A stretch of 64,000 nt of DNA from Streptomyces cellostaticus (GTDB lineage: Bacteria > Actinomycetota > Actinomycetes > Streptomycetales > Streptomycetaceae), in NCBI RefSeq assembly GCF_001513965.1, contig NZ_KQ948021.1:202562-266561 (forward strand), in the 5' to 3' direction. The notes under the pieces are model-generated. The model had not been told where the DNA came from, searched no databases, and saw only the letters and a program-made list of their open reading frames with translations. Made by a program: the position numbers and the translations under genes. This document shows, piece by piece, positions 16,659 to 24,546 of the stretch. Numbering within the stretch: position 1 is the first letter of the stretch; the number at the start of each line of letters is the position of its first letter.

Positions 16659-17243
16659 ATGCGTACCCAGGTGCGTGGCTGGCGCTGGCGGCGCAATCCG
16701 CTGCGGCGCCGGTCGGACGTCGTGGAGGGGTGGACCGTACTGATCGTCGCGGTCCTGCTGTTCGTGGTCGCACCCCTGGCCGGAGTGGCGGCCGGCCTGT
16801 ACGCCCATGACCAGGCGCGTACGCTCGCGGCGGCACAGCGGGCCGAGCGGCGCCCGGTCCATGCCGTGGTGGCCGGCGACGCGCGCGAGCACCGGCCCAC
16901 GGTACAGGGCGGCCATGGCCATCCCTATCGCGCCCGGGTCCGCTGGACCGAGCCGGGCAAGGGGACGCGTACCGCGTCGGCCCGCGTTCCCGCGGGGAGC
17001 CGGGCCGGTGACATGGTGACCGTGTGGTTCGACGCCCGGGGCCGCAGTGTCGCCCCGCCGCCGGACGACGTCGCCGTCTGGCAGCACACGGTGACCGTCG
17101 GCGTGTGCGCGGCGGGCGGCGCGGCGGCCGTGGTCCTTCTCGGCCACGCCGTGGAGCGCCGGATCGCGCTGCGCCACCGGCTGGCGGAGTGGGAGCGGGA
17201 ATGGGCGCGCACCGGCCCGAAGTGGAACCAGCCGAGGACCTGA
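16659..17243 (+). CDS. Rv1733c-like membrane protein
   Basis: The 194-residue protein has two transmembrane segments, VLIVAVLLFVVAPLAGVAAG (about 28-47) and TVGVCAAGGAAAVVLLG (about 148-164), enclosing an extracellular beta-rich loop (RARVRWTEPGKGTRTASARV and AGDMVTVWFDARG). This is the layout of the Rv1733c family, named for a Mycobacterium tuberculosis dormancy antigen and present in many copies in streptomycetes. The function is not known. The ATG has GAGGAGGTGG directly upstream. It stands alone between two unrelated genes. Confidence 0.8.
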   Translation: MRTQVRGWRWRRNPLRRRSDVVEGWTVLIVAVLLFVVAPLAGVAAGLYAHDQARTLAAAQRAERRPVHAVVAGDAREHRPTVQGGHGHPYRARVRWTEPGKGTRTASARVPAGSRAGDMVTVWFDARGRSVAPPPDDVAVWQHTVTVGVCAAGGAAAVVLLGHAVERRIALRHRLAEWEREWARTGPKWNQPRT

Positions 17244-17300
17244 CCGCCGGCTGGTGACCCCGCCGCCGGAATCCGGGGATCACTCCACCCGGCCCACACA

Positions 17301-17312
17301 GCAAGCGCTTTC
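17301..17312. promoter_or_regulatory. LacI-type operator GCAAGCGCTTTC
   Basis: The core AAGCGCTT is a perfect palindrome and the flanks G...C also match, with one mismatched pair. This is the usual form of LacI-family sites in glycan-utilisation genes. It lies 74 bases before the acetyl esterase start, close to a TACGGT -10-like box at 17343-17348. Confidence 0.55.
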
Positions 17313-17385
17313 ACCACCCTGGTCGGCGGGTCGGCCCCCACGTACGGTGAGATCCCGCAGACTCCCTTCACAAAGGCGGTTGTTG

Positions 17386-18354
17386 ATGGCCCTGTTCGAC
17401 CTCCCCCTCGACGAACTCCGCGAGTACCACAGCGCGTCCACCGCGCCCGACGACTTCGACGGCTTCTGGGCCAAGACCCTGCAGGAGGCGCACGAGCACG
17501 ACCTGGACGCCCGCTTCGAGCCGGTGGACACGGGGCTGTCCACGGTGCAGGTGTACGACGTGACGTTCGCCGGGTTCGGCGGTCACCCGGTCAAGGGCTG
17601 GCTGCGGCTGCCGGCCGCCGCCACGCACCCGCTCCCGCTGGTGGTGGAGTTCATCGGCTACGGAGGCGGGCGCGGGCTGCCGCACGAGCATCTGCTGTGG
17701 GCGTCGACGGGCCGGGCGCACTTCGTGATGGACACCCGCGGGCAGGGCAGCGCCTGGGGCGGTGGAGGCGGCACGGCGGACCCGGTGGGCGGGGCGCCCG
17801 CGTACCCGGGGTTCATGACGCGGGGCATCGACGCACCCGAGAACTACTACTACCGCCGTGTGTTCACGGACGCCGTGCGCGCGGTGGAGGCGGCCCGTGC
17901 CCACCCGCTGACCGACGCGGCGCGGACCGTCGCGATCGGCGCGAGTCAGGGCGGCGGCATCGCCCTCGCCGTCGGCGGGCTGGTCCCCGATCTGGTCGCG
18001 GTCGCCCCGGACGTGCCGTTCCTGTGCGACTTCCCGCGTGCGGCCACTCTGACGGACCGTCACCCGTACCGGGAGATAGGCCTGTTCCTGAAGACGCATC
18101 GCGGCCGTGCGGCCGACGTGCTGCGCACCCTCTCCTACTTCGACGGGGTGCACTTCGCGGCCCGCGGCCGGGCCCCGGCGCTCTTCTCGGCGGGCCTGGA
18201 GGACCAGACCTGCCCGCCGTCGACCGTGGTCGCGGCGTTCAACGCCTGGGCGTACGAGGACAAGGCGATCGAGGTGTACGACTTCAACGACCACGAGGGC
18301 GGCGGACCGTTCCAGGAGGCGCACAAGCTGCGCTGGCTGCGGTCGTACGCCTGA
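17386..18354 (+). CDS. Acetylxylan esterase / cephalosporin-C deacetylase-type hydrolase (CE7)
   Basis: The 322-residue alpha/beta hydrolase is cytoplasmic. The CE7 marks are present: RGQG (TRGQGSAWG, about 118-126), the nucleophile Ser in GASQGGGIA (about 183-191), an Asp (LEDQTCPPS) and the terminal His (FNDHEGGG). It belongs with enzymes that deacetylate xylo-oligosaccharides or antibiotics such as cephalosporin C. The start MALFDLP is preceded by AAAGGCGG. The palindromic LacI-type site upstream supports a role in acetylated oligosaccharide use. No sugar transporter is adjacent. Confidence 0.88.
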   Translation: MALFDLPLDELREYHSASTAPDDFDGFWAKTLQEAHEHDLDARFEPVDTGLSTVQVYDVTFAGFGGHPVKGWLRLPAAATHPLPLVVEFIGYGGGRGLPHEHLLWASTGRAHFVMDTRGQGSAWGGGGGTADPVGGAPAYPGFMTRGIDAPENYYYRRVFTDAVRAVEAARAHPLTDAARTVAIGASQGGGIALAVGGLVPDLVAVAPDVPFLCDFPRAATLTDRHPYREIGLFLKTHRGRAADVLRTLSYFDGVHFAARGRAPALFSAGLEDQTCPPSTVVAAFNAWAYEDKAIEVYDFNDHEGGGPFQEAHKLRWLRSYA

Positions 18355-18453
18355 GGAGCCCGCCCGCCCTTCCCGCCGGTCCGACCAGTCGGTACGTTCG
18401 GAGCACCCGGATCGCGGCGTCGCGGCCCGGGTTCCGGCGACGACGGAGGTCCG

Positions 18454-19620
18454 ATGTCCGCACACGAGGCACAGGTTCACGGCCACTGCGACCCGCGTTT
18501 CGCCGCGGTGCGGGAGGCGTTCGAGGAGAACTTCCGGGAGCGGGACGAGCTGGGCGCGTCGGTGGCGGTGACCGCCGACGGCGAGACGGTGGTGGACCTG
18601 TGGGGCGGCTGGGCGGATGCGGCCCGCACCCGGCCGTGGCAGCGGGACACCCTGGTCAACGTGTGGTCGACCACCAAGGGCCCGGTGGCGCTGTGCGCGC
18701 ACCTCCTCGCCGACCGGGGCCTGCTCGACTTCGACCGCCCGGTGGCCGCGTACTGGCCGGAATTCGCGGCGGCGGGGAAGGAAGAGGTACTCGTCCGGCA
18801 TCTGCTGTCGCACCGCGCCGGGCTGTCCGGTCTGCGGGAGCCGCACACGCTCGGGCAGCTCTACGACTGGGAGCTGACGACCGCCCGGCTGGCGGCGACC
18901 GAGCCGTGGTGGGAGCCGGGTACGCGGTCCGGGTATCACGCACTGACCTACGGCTTCCTGGTCGGCGAGGTCGTACGGCGCGTCTCGGGACTGCGGCCGG
19001 GAGCGTTCCTGGAGCGCGAGGTGACCGGGCCGCTCGGGATCGACTTCACCATCGGCCTGCCGGAGAAGGAGTCCGGGCGCGCGGCCGAGCTGGTGCATCC
19101 ACGGGGCTCGGACACCGGCGAACAGGCCGCGGTTTTCCGCCAGTTGTCACCCGCCGCGCTCGCCGCTCTGGCCAATCCGCTGGTGGGCGCGGCGGAGGCG
19201 AACACGCCCGAGTGGCGGGCGGCGGAGATCCCGGCGGCCAACGGGCACGGCACCGCGCGGGCGGTGGCCGGGCTGTACGGCGTCTTCGCCGGGCGCGGCC
19301 GCCACGGCGGCCGGCGGGTCCTGTCCCCGCAGGCGGCGGAACGGGTGCGCGAGGGGCAGGGCCACTGCCGCGATCTGGTCCTGGGTGCGGGCTTCGAGCG
19401 CGAGACGGAGATCGGGCTCGGCTTGTGGCTCAGTGGCCCCCATGGTTCTTACGGCCCCAATCCGCGGGCTTTCGGACACGACGGGTTCGGCGGTTCCTGT
19501 GGGCTCGCCGACCCTGAGGCGGGGCTCTCGCTGGGCTATGCGATGAACCGGATGGGCCCGCACATCGCCGATGACCCACGCAAGACGGCGCTCGTGGACG
19601 CCCTCTACAGCGCCGTGTGA
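18454..19620 (+). CDS. Beta-lactamase-family serine hydrolase (EstB-like esterase)
   Basis: The 388-residue cytoplasmic protein carries the class C beta-lactamase/esterase motifs: S-x-x-K in WSTTKGP (about residues 70-73) and Y-x-A in SGYHALTYG (about residues 156-163). A glycine-rich GHDGFGGSCGLADP stands in place of KTG. It has no signal peptide, so beta-lactam resistance is unlikely; esterase or D-aminopeptidase-like activity is the usual finding. GGAGG lies five bases before the ATG. The gene follows the CE7 esterase by 99 bases on the same strand and could be cotranscribed. Confidence 0.85.
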   Translation: MSAHEAQVHGHCDPRFAAVREAFEENFRERDELGASVAVTADGETVVDLWGGWADAARTRPWQRDTLVNVWSTTKGPVALCAHLLADRGLLDFDRPVAAYWPEFAAAGKEEVLVRHLLSHRAGLSGLREPHTLGQLYDWELTTARLAATEPWWEPGTRSGYHALTYGFLVGEVVRRVSGLRPGAFLEREVTGPLGIDFTIGLPEKESGRAAELVHPRGSDTGEQAAVFRQLSPAALAALANPLVGAAEANTPEWRAAEIPAANGHGTARAVAGLYGVFAGRGRHGGRRVLSPQAAERVREGQGHCRDLVLGAGFERETEIGLGLWLSGPHGSYGPNPRAFGHDGFGGSCGLADPEAGLSLGYAMNRMGPHIADDPRKTALVDALYSAV

Positions 19621-19674
19621 CCACCCGGTCGTGCGGGCGGGTTTCGGCCGAACCGGCAGGCCGGTCTTCCCTCA

Positions 19675-19686
19675 TGGTTTAGACCA
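19675..19686. promoter_or_regulatory. dre-like GntR/HutC operator TGGTTTAGACCA
   Basis: This site differs at one base from the DasR/HutC consensus TGGTCTAGACCA and keeps the diagnostic GT-x-TA-x-AC core; it is flanked by A/T on both sides (ATGGTTTAGACCAAT). It lies 64 bases upstream of a GntR/UTRA gene, so autoregulation by that protein or control by DasR is likely. Confidence 0.65.
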
Positions 19687-19750
19687 ATGCTAGATGTGGT
19701 CGCGCAATGAGCCCGTACGGCTACGTTTTGTCACCAACAGGAGGCGCGGC

Positions 19751-20494
19751 ATGGCCCGCACCACCCCGCACGATCCCCCGCAGACCGACGGCCGGCCCCG
19801 GTACTGGCAGGTCGCGTCGCTGCTGCTCGACGAATTGCGCGACGGCACCATTCCGCCCGGTGAGCGACTGCCGGGCGAGCGGCATCTGGCCCGGCACTTC
19901 GGCGTCAGCCGGGAGACCGTCCGGCAGGCGCTGGAGGTGCTGCGCCGCACCGGTCTGGTCGCCACCGACCGGCGGGGCAGCCATGCCACGCTGGACGGCC
20001 GTCCGGTCGAGGAGCCGGTCTCTCTCACCTTCCCGGTCGGCGCCCGGCCAGCGGACCCGTGCGCGGTGGACCGGGCGACGGTGACCTGGGAGGCGCCGTC
20101 GCCCGAGCACGCCGAGGCACTGGGCCTGGCCCCGCACCGGCCGACGCTGGTGCACCGCTACCAGTCGGCCACGCCCGACGGGCGGTCGCTGCGTACGGCG
20201 GTGACGTCGTTCTCGGCCGTGGCGCTGGCCGAGGTCGCGGAGCTGGGCCGCTACCGCGACCGGGCCGACGGGGCCACTCCCGCGCAGCTGCGCCGGGCCT
20301 ACGACTGGATGCGCAAGGCCGGTCTGACCCTGCACCACCGGGACGCCATCACCCAGGTCGGCGACGCCCCCTCGGTCCGGGTGACCCGGCGGGTGCACGA
20401 CCAGTACGCCCGCCCGCTGGAGATCACCGACCTGCTGGTGAACGCCGAACGGGACGCGCTGGTCTACGAGTTCACGCTGCCGGCGGCGGGGTAG
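19751..20494 (+). CDS. GntR family regulator, HutC subfamily (UTRA domain)
   Basis: The 247-residue protein has a GntR winged helix (about 12-80: LLLDELRDGTIPPGERLPGE, then HLARHFGVSRETVRQALEVLRRTGLV) and a UTRA ligand domain (about 95-245) ending VYEFTLPAAG. HutC-type regulators sense sugars, sugar phosphates, amino acids or urocanate. GGAGG lies seven bases before the ATG; an earlier GTG frame would remove the operator from non-coding DNA and is less likely. The dre-like site upstream is probably its own operator. The 3' end overlaps the methyltransferase gene on the other strand by 23 bases. Confidence 0.87.
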   Translation: MARTTPHDPPQTDGRPRYWQVASLLLDELRDGTIPPGERLPGERHLARHFGVSRETVRQALEVLRRTGLVATDRRGSHATLDGRPVEEPVSLTFPVGARPADPCAVDRATVTWEAPSPEHAEALGLAPHRPTLVHRYQSATPDGRSLRTAVTSFSAVALAEVAELGRYRDRADGATPAQLRRAYDWMRKAGLTLHHRDAITQVGDAPSVRVTRRVHDQYARPLEITDLLVNAERDALVYEFTLPAAG

Positions 20495-21248
20495 CGCCGT
20501 CCGGCCTGCGCGCCACGACCAGCCGGGCGCGGGGACTGCCGTCGGCTCGCCACCCGAACTCGGGCAGGGCCCGGAGGCCGACCGTGAACCCGGCGCGCGT
20601 CAGCTCGTCCAGCACCAGGCCGAGCCGGAAGGCCCGGTAGTACATGACGAACGGCGGCCGCCACACGGTGTTGCGCACCCGCATCACCGCGTCGAAGCCG
20701 AGCAGCATCCAGAACGCGGGGCTCGACGGGCGGGGCGGGGCGAGGACCGGGAAGGCGAACCGGCCGCCCGGCCGCAGCACCGAGTGGACCTGGGTGAACA
20801 GCCCGGGCAGTTCCCGGGGCAGGAAGTGACCGAACGCCCCGAAGCTGACCACCAGGTCGAACGCGGCCGTGAACGGCAGGGCCCGGGCGTCACCGCGCAC
20901 CCAGGCGACGCCCGGACCCTCGGCCCCCGCCGGGGGCCGCTCGCCCGCAACCGCCGCCCGGCGCCGGGCGACGTCGAGCATGCCCGCGCTGAAGTCGACG
21001 CCGGTGACGCTCCGGTGACACAGTCCGGCCAGCACGTCCGTCCCGGCGCCGGTGCCGCAGCACAGGTCGAGGCCGTCCTCGAACGGGCCGAGCGGGTCGA
21101 GCGCCTTCGCCACGGCCTCCAGCACCGCGCCCGGGGTCCGGAAGGGCGTGTGGTCGAACTTCGGGGCCAGCAGGTCGTATCCGCGCTCGACGGACGACAG
21201 TGCCTGCACGGCGAGTTCGCGCAGCGTGGGGCCTTCGGGGCTGAACAT
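20472..21248 (-). CDS. Class I SAM-dependent methyltransferase
   Basis: The 258-residue protein has the Methyltransf_11/25 core. SAM motif I is LDLCCGTGAGTDVLAGL (about residues 60-76), the acidic second strand is VTGVDFSAGMLDVARRR, and the post-motif is VVSFGAFGHFLPRELPG. The C-terminal half contains VLRPGGRFAFPV and a hydrophobic substrate cover (FWMLLGFDAVMRVRN). The substrate is unknown. It lies four bases after the padR stop and is thus the second gene of a padR-methyltransferase operon, which points to a ligand-inducible modification step. Confidence 0.82.
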   Translation of the reverse strand: MFSPEGPTLRELAVQALSSVERGYDLLAPKFDHTPFRTPGAVLEAVAKALDPLGPFEDGLDLCCGTGAGTDVLAGLCHRSVTGVDFSAGMLDVARRRAAVAGERPPAGAEGPGVAWVRGDARALPFTAAFDLVVSFGAFGHFLPRELPGLFTQVHSVLRPGGRFAFPVLAPPRPSSPAFWMLLGFDAVMRVRNTVWRPPFVMYYRAFRLGLVLDELTRAGFTVGLRALPEFGWRADGSPRARLVVARRPDGATPPPAA

Positions 21249-21252
21249 CCCG

Positions 21253-21816
21253 TCAGCCTAGGGGGATCCGCTGCTTCAGGACCCCGAGCACGCGCTCGCA
21301 CCAGCGCAGGTTCTCCTCCTCGAAGGCGATTCCGGCCATGAGGGTGAGGTAGGGGCCGATCCGGTCGGCCGTGCGCAGGTACTCCTCCTCGGTCCGGCCG
21401 TCGAGGAGGCGTGCGCGCGTCCGCTCGTAGCGATCGAGTTTGCCACGCGCCCAGCCACTGCGCTCCTCGATCAGCGCCCGGGTCACCTCCGGGTCGCCGC
21501 CGTCCATGGCCTGGATCTTGATGAGGAGTTCGTCGCGGACGGCGGTGGGCCGCGTCGGCGGCTGGGCGGCGAAGGCGGCGAGCTGGGTCCGGCCGGTCTC
21601 GGTGAGGGTGAACATCCGCTTGGTGGGCCGGCGTTCCTGCGGCACCGTCCGGGCCTCGACCAGCCCGTCCTGAGCGAGGCGCTCCAGCTCCCGGTAGAGC
21701 TGCTGGGGAGTGGCGGGCCAGAAGTTCGCGAGCGAGACGTCGAACAGCTTCGACAGCTCGTAGCCCGAGGCCTCACCCTCCAGCAGGGCGGCCAGGACGG
21801 CGTACTTGAGCGACAT
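21253..21816 (-). CDS. PadR family transcriptional regulator
   Basis: The 187-residue protein begins MSLKYAVLAALLEGEASGYE, then LSKLFDVSLANFWPATPQQLYRELERLAQDGLVEARTV, a clear PadR winged helix with an aromatic NFWPAT motif. The C-terminal Vir_C-like helical domain ends with RRTCAG-free sequence WCERVLGVLKQRIPLG. It is the first gene of the operon with the methyltransferase and is divergent from a SnoaL-like gene. The AT-rich palindrome in the 72-base gap is its likely operator. It resembles the PadR at 3126-3710 in layout but the two differ through most of their length. Confidence 0.87.
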   Translation of the reverse strand: MSLKYAVLAALLEGEASGYELSKLFDVSLANFWPATPQQLYRELERLAQDGLVEARTVPQERRPTKRMFTLTETGRTQLAAFAAQPPTRPTAVRDELLIKIQAMDGGDPEVTRALIEERSGWARGKLDRYERTRARLLDGRTEEEYLRTADRIGPYLTLMAGIAFEEENLRWCERVLGVLKQRIPLG

Positions 21817-21859
21817 GTGGACACGCTAGCAGCAGCTGACTACTCTCATCCGCACCTAT

Positions 21860-21871
21860 TCAATTAATTGA
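21860..21871. promoter_or_regulatory. Palindrome TCAATTAATTGA between divergent padR and SnoaL-like genes
   Basis: The 12 bases are a perfect palindrome and the dyad extends to 18 bases (TAtTCAATTAATTGAcTA) with one mismatched pair. It is 44 bases from the padR start and 18 bases from the SnoaL-like start, in an otherwise GC-rich sequence. It should bind the PadR dimer and repress both directions. Confidence 0.75.
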
Positions 21872-21888
21872 CTATGCGAGGTGATCGG

Positions 21889-22305
21889 ATGCGCGCGTTC
21901 CGCGAGGCGGTCGAGGCGGGCGACCTGGATGCCGTCGAGGCGCTGCTGGCCGAGGACGTCGTCTTCAGCAGCCCGGTCGTCTTCAAGCCCTATCCGGGCA
22001 AGGCGATCACCGCGGCGATCCTGCGCGCGGTCTCCCAGGTCTTCGAGGACTTCCGGTACGAGCGTGCGCTCACCGGCGCCGACGGCCGCGACCACGCGCT
22101 GGTCTTCCGCGCACGCGTGGGCGACCGGGAACTGACCGGCTGCGACTTCCTGCACGTGAACGAGGAGGGACTGATCGACGAGTTCACGGTCATGGTGCGC
22201 CCGCTCTCGGGCGCCCAGGCACTGGCCGAGGCCATGGGCGCCCGGTTCGACCGGATCGTCGAGGACGCCGAGGCCCGCTCGACCGGGACGGGCGTCAGCC
22301 CTTGA
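21889..22305 (+). CDS. SnoaL-like / NTF2-fold protein
   Basis: The 138-residue protein begins MRAFREAVEAGDLDAVEALL with the Ala/Glu-rich helix and AEDVVFSSPVVFKP strand typical of SnoaL-like domains, then the hydrophobic barrel strands (ALVFRARVGDRELTGCDFLHVN, here split by short turns). The start at 21889 has GAGGTGAT four bases upstream; ATG at 21874 is too close to the palindrome. NTF2-fold proteins act as small isomerases, cyclases or binding proteins; no catalytic pair is certain here. Divergence from padR across a shared palindrome suggests that it is the regulated target, perhaps acting on the same compound as the methyltransferase. Confidence 0.78.
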   Translation: MRAFREAVEAGDLDAVEALLAEDVVFSSPVVFKPYPGKAITAAILRAVSQVFEDFRYERALTGADGRDHALVFRARVGDRELTGCDFLHVNEEGLIDEFTVMVRPLSGAQALAEAMGARFDRIVEDAEARSTGTGVSP

Positions 22306-23149
22306 GCTGCCTCAGCGTGGCCTTGGTGTCCGTCTTCAGCCAGTCGGACACATCGGTGAGCGCGGGCGGCGTCTTGTCCCGGTCGTAGGAGGTGAGATAG
22401 GCGCTGTAGCTCATCGTGTACGTCACCCAGCCGTCGCGCACGGCGAGCGTGGCGTAGCGGGAGCCGCTGGACGAGCCGCTCGTGGTGTCCTGGCTGACCA
22501 GGTAGGCCTCGTCGCCGATGCCCTTGACCGGGTTGACGTCGTAACCCGAGTGGCTGTCGCCGTAGTTCTTCCAGGTGGCGGTGAACTCCGGCCCCGGGTC
22601 GGTCTTCTGGTGCAGGTCCACCTGGACGGACAGATAGGCGTCCGCGTACGAGGACCCCGTCTTCTTCAGGCTCAGGCTGCAGTAACTCTCGTCCAGCGCC
22701 TTGTCCTTGAGGGAGCTGTGCGTCGGCGAGGAGTCACCCTGCGGGTACTCGTCCTTGAACGACGAGTAGTCCACGCTCGAGCACATGTTGGACGGCGCCG
22801 CATAGCCGCGCAGGTCCGCGCTGTCCCCCTTGCCGCCGATCAGGAACACCCCGGCTGCCCACGCCCCGGAGGCGACGACCGCGCCGACCACGGCCCACAG
22901 CACCGCCCGTCCGGCACCACCGCCGCCGCCGGAGGGCGGGACCGGCACGGCACCGTACTGGGGCGGCTGCGCGTAGGGGTTGCCCGGCGGGGGCTGGGCG
23001 GGCAGGCCCACCTGGGTGGGCTGCGCGTAGAAGTTCCCCGGCGGAGGAGACTGCGGGCTCGGGTAGGGGTAGGCCGTCGGCTGCGGCGGGACCGCCGGTT
23101 GCTGCGCGGGCTGGCCGGCCGGCTGCTGAGGCTGCGGTGGCGTGGACAT
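22295..23149 (-). CDS. Membrane-anchored protein with proline-rich N-terminus
   Basis: The 284-residue protein starts with about 85 residues dominated by Pro, Gln, Gly and Tyr (PPQPTAYPYP, NPYAQPPQYG). One transmembrane helix follows (VLWAVVGAVVASGAWAAGVFL, split at about 88-107), and then an extracellular domain of about 170 residues containing two cysteines (NMCSSV, SYCSLSL). This is a common streptomycete topology: a cytoplasmic proline-rich tail and a DUF3558-like or sensor-like outer domain. No catalytic motif is seen. The 3' end overlaps the SnoaL-like gene by 11 bases tail to tail. Confidence 0.7.
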   Translation of the reverse strand: MSTPPQPQQPAGQPAQQPAVPPQPTAYPYPSPQSPPPGNFYAQPTQVGLPAQPPPGNPYAQPPQYGAVPVPPSGGGGGAGRAVLWAVVGAVVASGAWAAGVFLIGGKGDSADLRGYAAPSNMCSSVDYSSFKDEYPQGDSSPTHSSLKDKALDESYCSLSLKKTGSSYADAYLSVQVDLHQKTDPGPEFTATWKNYGDSHSGYDVNPVKGIGDEAYLVSQDTTSGSSSGSRYATLAVRDGWVTYTMSYSAYLTSYDRDKTPPALTDVSDWLKTDTKATLRQLKG

Positions 23150-23311
23150 GTCGTGACGATAGTGGATGGTTGGCGGGCAAGTCCCCTGACGTCCGGAATC
23201 GTTATGGTTTGGGGACGGCTGATACGAAGCCAAGACGGACGGCTCAGTCGCCCACGTGGAACGAGCCCGACCGTAGGCGCCGGTGGGAGCCGACCGGCGA
23301 GGCCTCCCGCC

Positions 23312-24232
23312 TCAACTCACGTCCAGGACCGCCTTTCCCCGCAGATTCCGGCTCGCCAGCGCCTCGGCCGCGTCGGCGATCTTCTCCCAGGGCCCGCGCC
23401 AGCCGACGGGCACCCGCAGCTTCCCGGCGGCCACCAGGGCGAGCAGTCGCCGCAACTGCGCCCGCCGGTCGGTGAGTCCGCCGCCGTTGTAGACCGACAC
23501 GATGGCCTTCGGGGTGACGGAGCCCAGCGTGGATCCCACGGGCAGCACGGCCGCACGCCCGGCGGCCCAGCCGACACTCTGCAGGTTGCCGTCGGGCGCC
23601 AACAGGGTGTATCCGGCGGCGAGTTGCTCTCCGCCCACGGTGTCGATCACGACGTCGACCTGTTCCGTCACGGCGTCGGCCGCGGCTACGACCTCGTCGG
23701 CCCCCAGCCCGGCGACCCACTGTGCGCCCGGCCCGGAGGCGGCGACGCCGATGACGTACGCCCCGCCGAGGGCGGCGAGTTGGACGGCGAACCCGCCGAC
23801 GCCGCCGGACGCCCCGGTCACCAGGACGCGGCGGCCGAGCAACGGCCCCGCCTGTTCGAGCGCGCGCAGCGCGGTGCCCGCTGCCACCGGCAGGGTGGCG
23901 GCCTCGCCGAGATCGACACCGCCCGGCACCCCGGCCACGTCGATGACGTCCATGGCGCGCAGCGCCCCGAACCCGCCGCCCTCCGCGAACCCCACGACCC
24001 GGCTGCCCACCGCCGGTCCGCTCCCGTCGGCCGCGGCGGCCACCACGACACCGGCGGCGTCGAAGCCGAGCACCGCACCGGGTTCGGCCGAACGGGCGAA
24101 GTACAGCTCGGCCGCGTTGAGGGACGTGTGCCGTACCTCCACCACAACCTGGCCGGGACCGGGGACGGGATCCGGCGCCTGCCCGAGCCGCAGCCCGCCC
24201 GGTGCCCCGGGGTCGACGATCAGTGCGCGCAT
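23312..24232 (-). CDS. Zinc-free quinone oxidoreductase (MDR family)
   Basis: The 306-residue protein begins MRALIVDPGAPGGLRLGQAP and has the N-terminal GroES-like domain (TSLNAAELYFA; GFDAAGVVVAAAADGSGPAVG) and a nucleotide-binding domain with VLVTGASGGVGGFAVQLA (about 143-160). Zinc ligands are missing, so it is a quinone/enone reductase of the QOR type. It resembles the reductase at 13987-14913 only in family features. It is monocistronic and divergent from rho. Confidence 0.83.
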   Translation of the reverse strand: MRALIVDPGAPGGLRLGQAPDPVPGPGQVVVEVRHTSLNAAELYFARSAEPGAVLGFDAAGVVVAAAADGSGPAVGSRVVGFAEGGGFGALRAMDVIDVAGVPGGVDLGEAATLPVAAGTALRALEQAGPLLGRRVLVTGASGGVGGFAVQLAALGGAYVIGVAASGPGAQWVAGLGADEVVAAADAVTEQVDVVIDTVGGEQLAAGYTLLAPDGNLQSVGWAAGRAAVLPVGSTLGSVTPKAIVSVYNGGGLTDRRAQLRRLLALVAAGKLRVPVGWRGPWEKIADAAEALASRNLRGKAVLDVS

Positions 24233-24546
24233 GGGCCTGCCTGCCTCTCTTCCCGGCACGGGAATAGGTCACGCACACGACGTGTTGACGTGATCGCAGC
24301 GGTAGCCTTCCATCGAGTGGTACCGTGCCGTCAGCACTTGAGTACGCCCCCTTGTGGGCGCCGGTGCCAGTTTCTCCTCTCCGCGCTGATCTGTCCGTCG
24401 TTTTCCGACACAGGCGCGTCAGTTTTTCAGCACCGCCCCGGCTCGGTCCGAGGTGACGTTTCCGCCGCCCGGAGGCACGTACGCCCTCCCGTTTCCGCGG
24501 CTCCTTCCCCCCTTCCTCAGGTCTTCCGTCCGCGAAAGGACCATCG
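24233..24546. other. 314-base leader region upstream of the rho paralogue
   Basis: No gene is apparent. The last 60 bases before the rho start (about 24481-24540) are unusually pyrimidine-rich (runs such as CTCCCGTTTCCGCGGCTCC and TTCCCCCCTTCCTC on the plus strand), the composition of Rho-utilisation sites. A TTGACG hexamer occurs at about 24283 without a matching -10 box. Confidence 0.45.

Noticed and set aside
18454..19620. Beta-lactamase resistance gene
   Set aside because: The protein has no signal peptide and lacks the KTG box; related proteins are esterases.
22295..23149. Low-complexity proline-rich segment considered a spurious frame
   Set aside because: It is followed in frame by a transmembrane helix and a folded domain with cysteines, a common layout in streptomycete membrane proteins.
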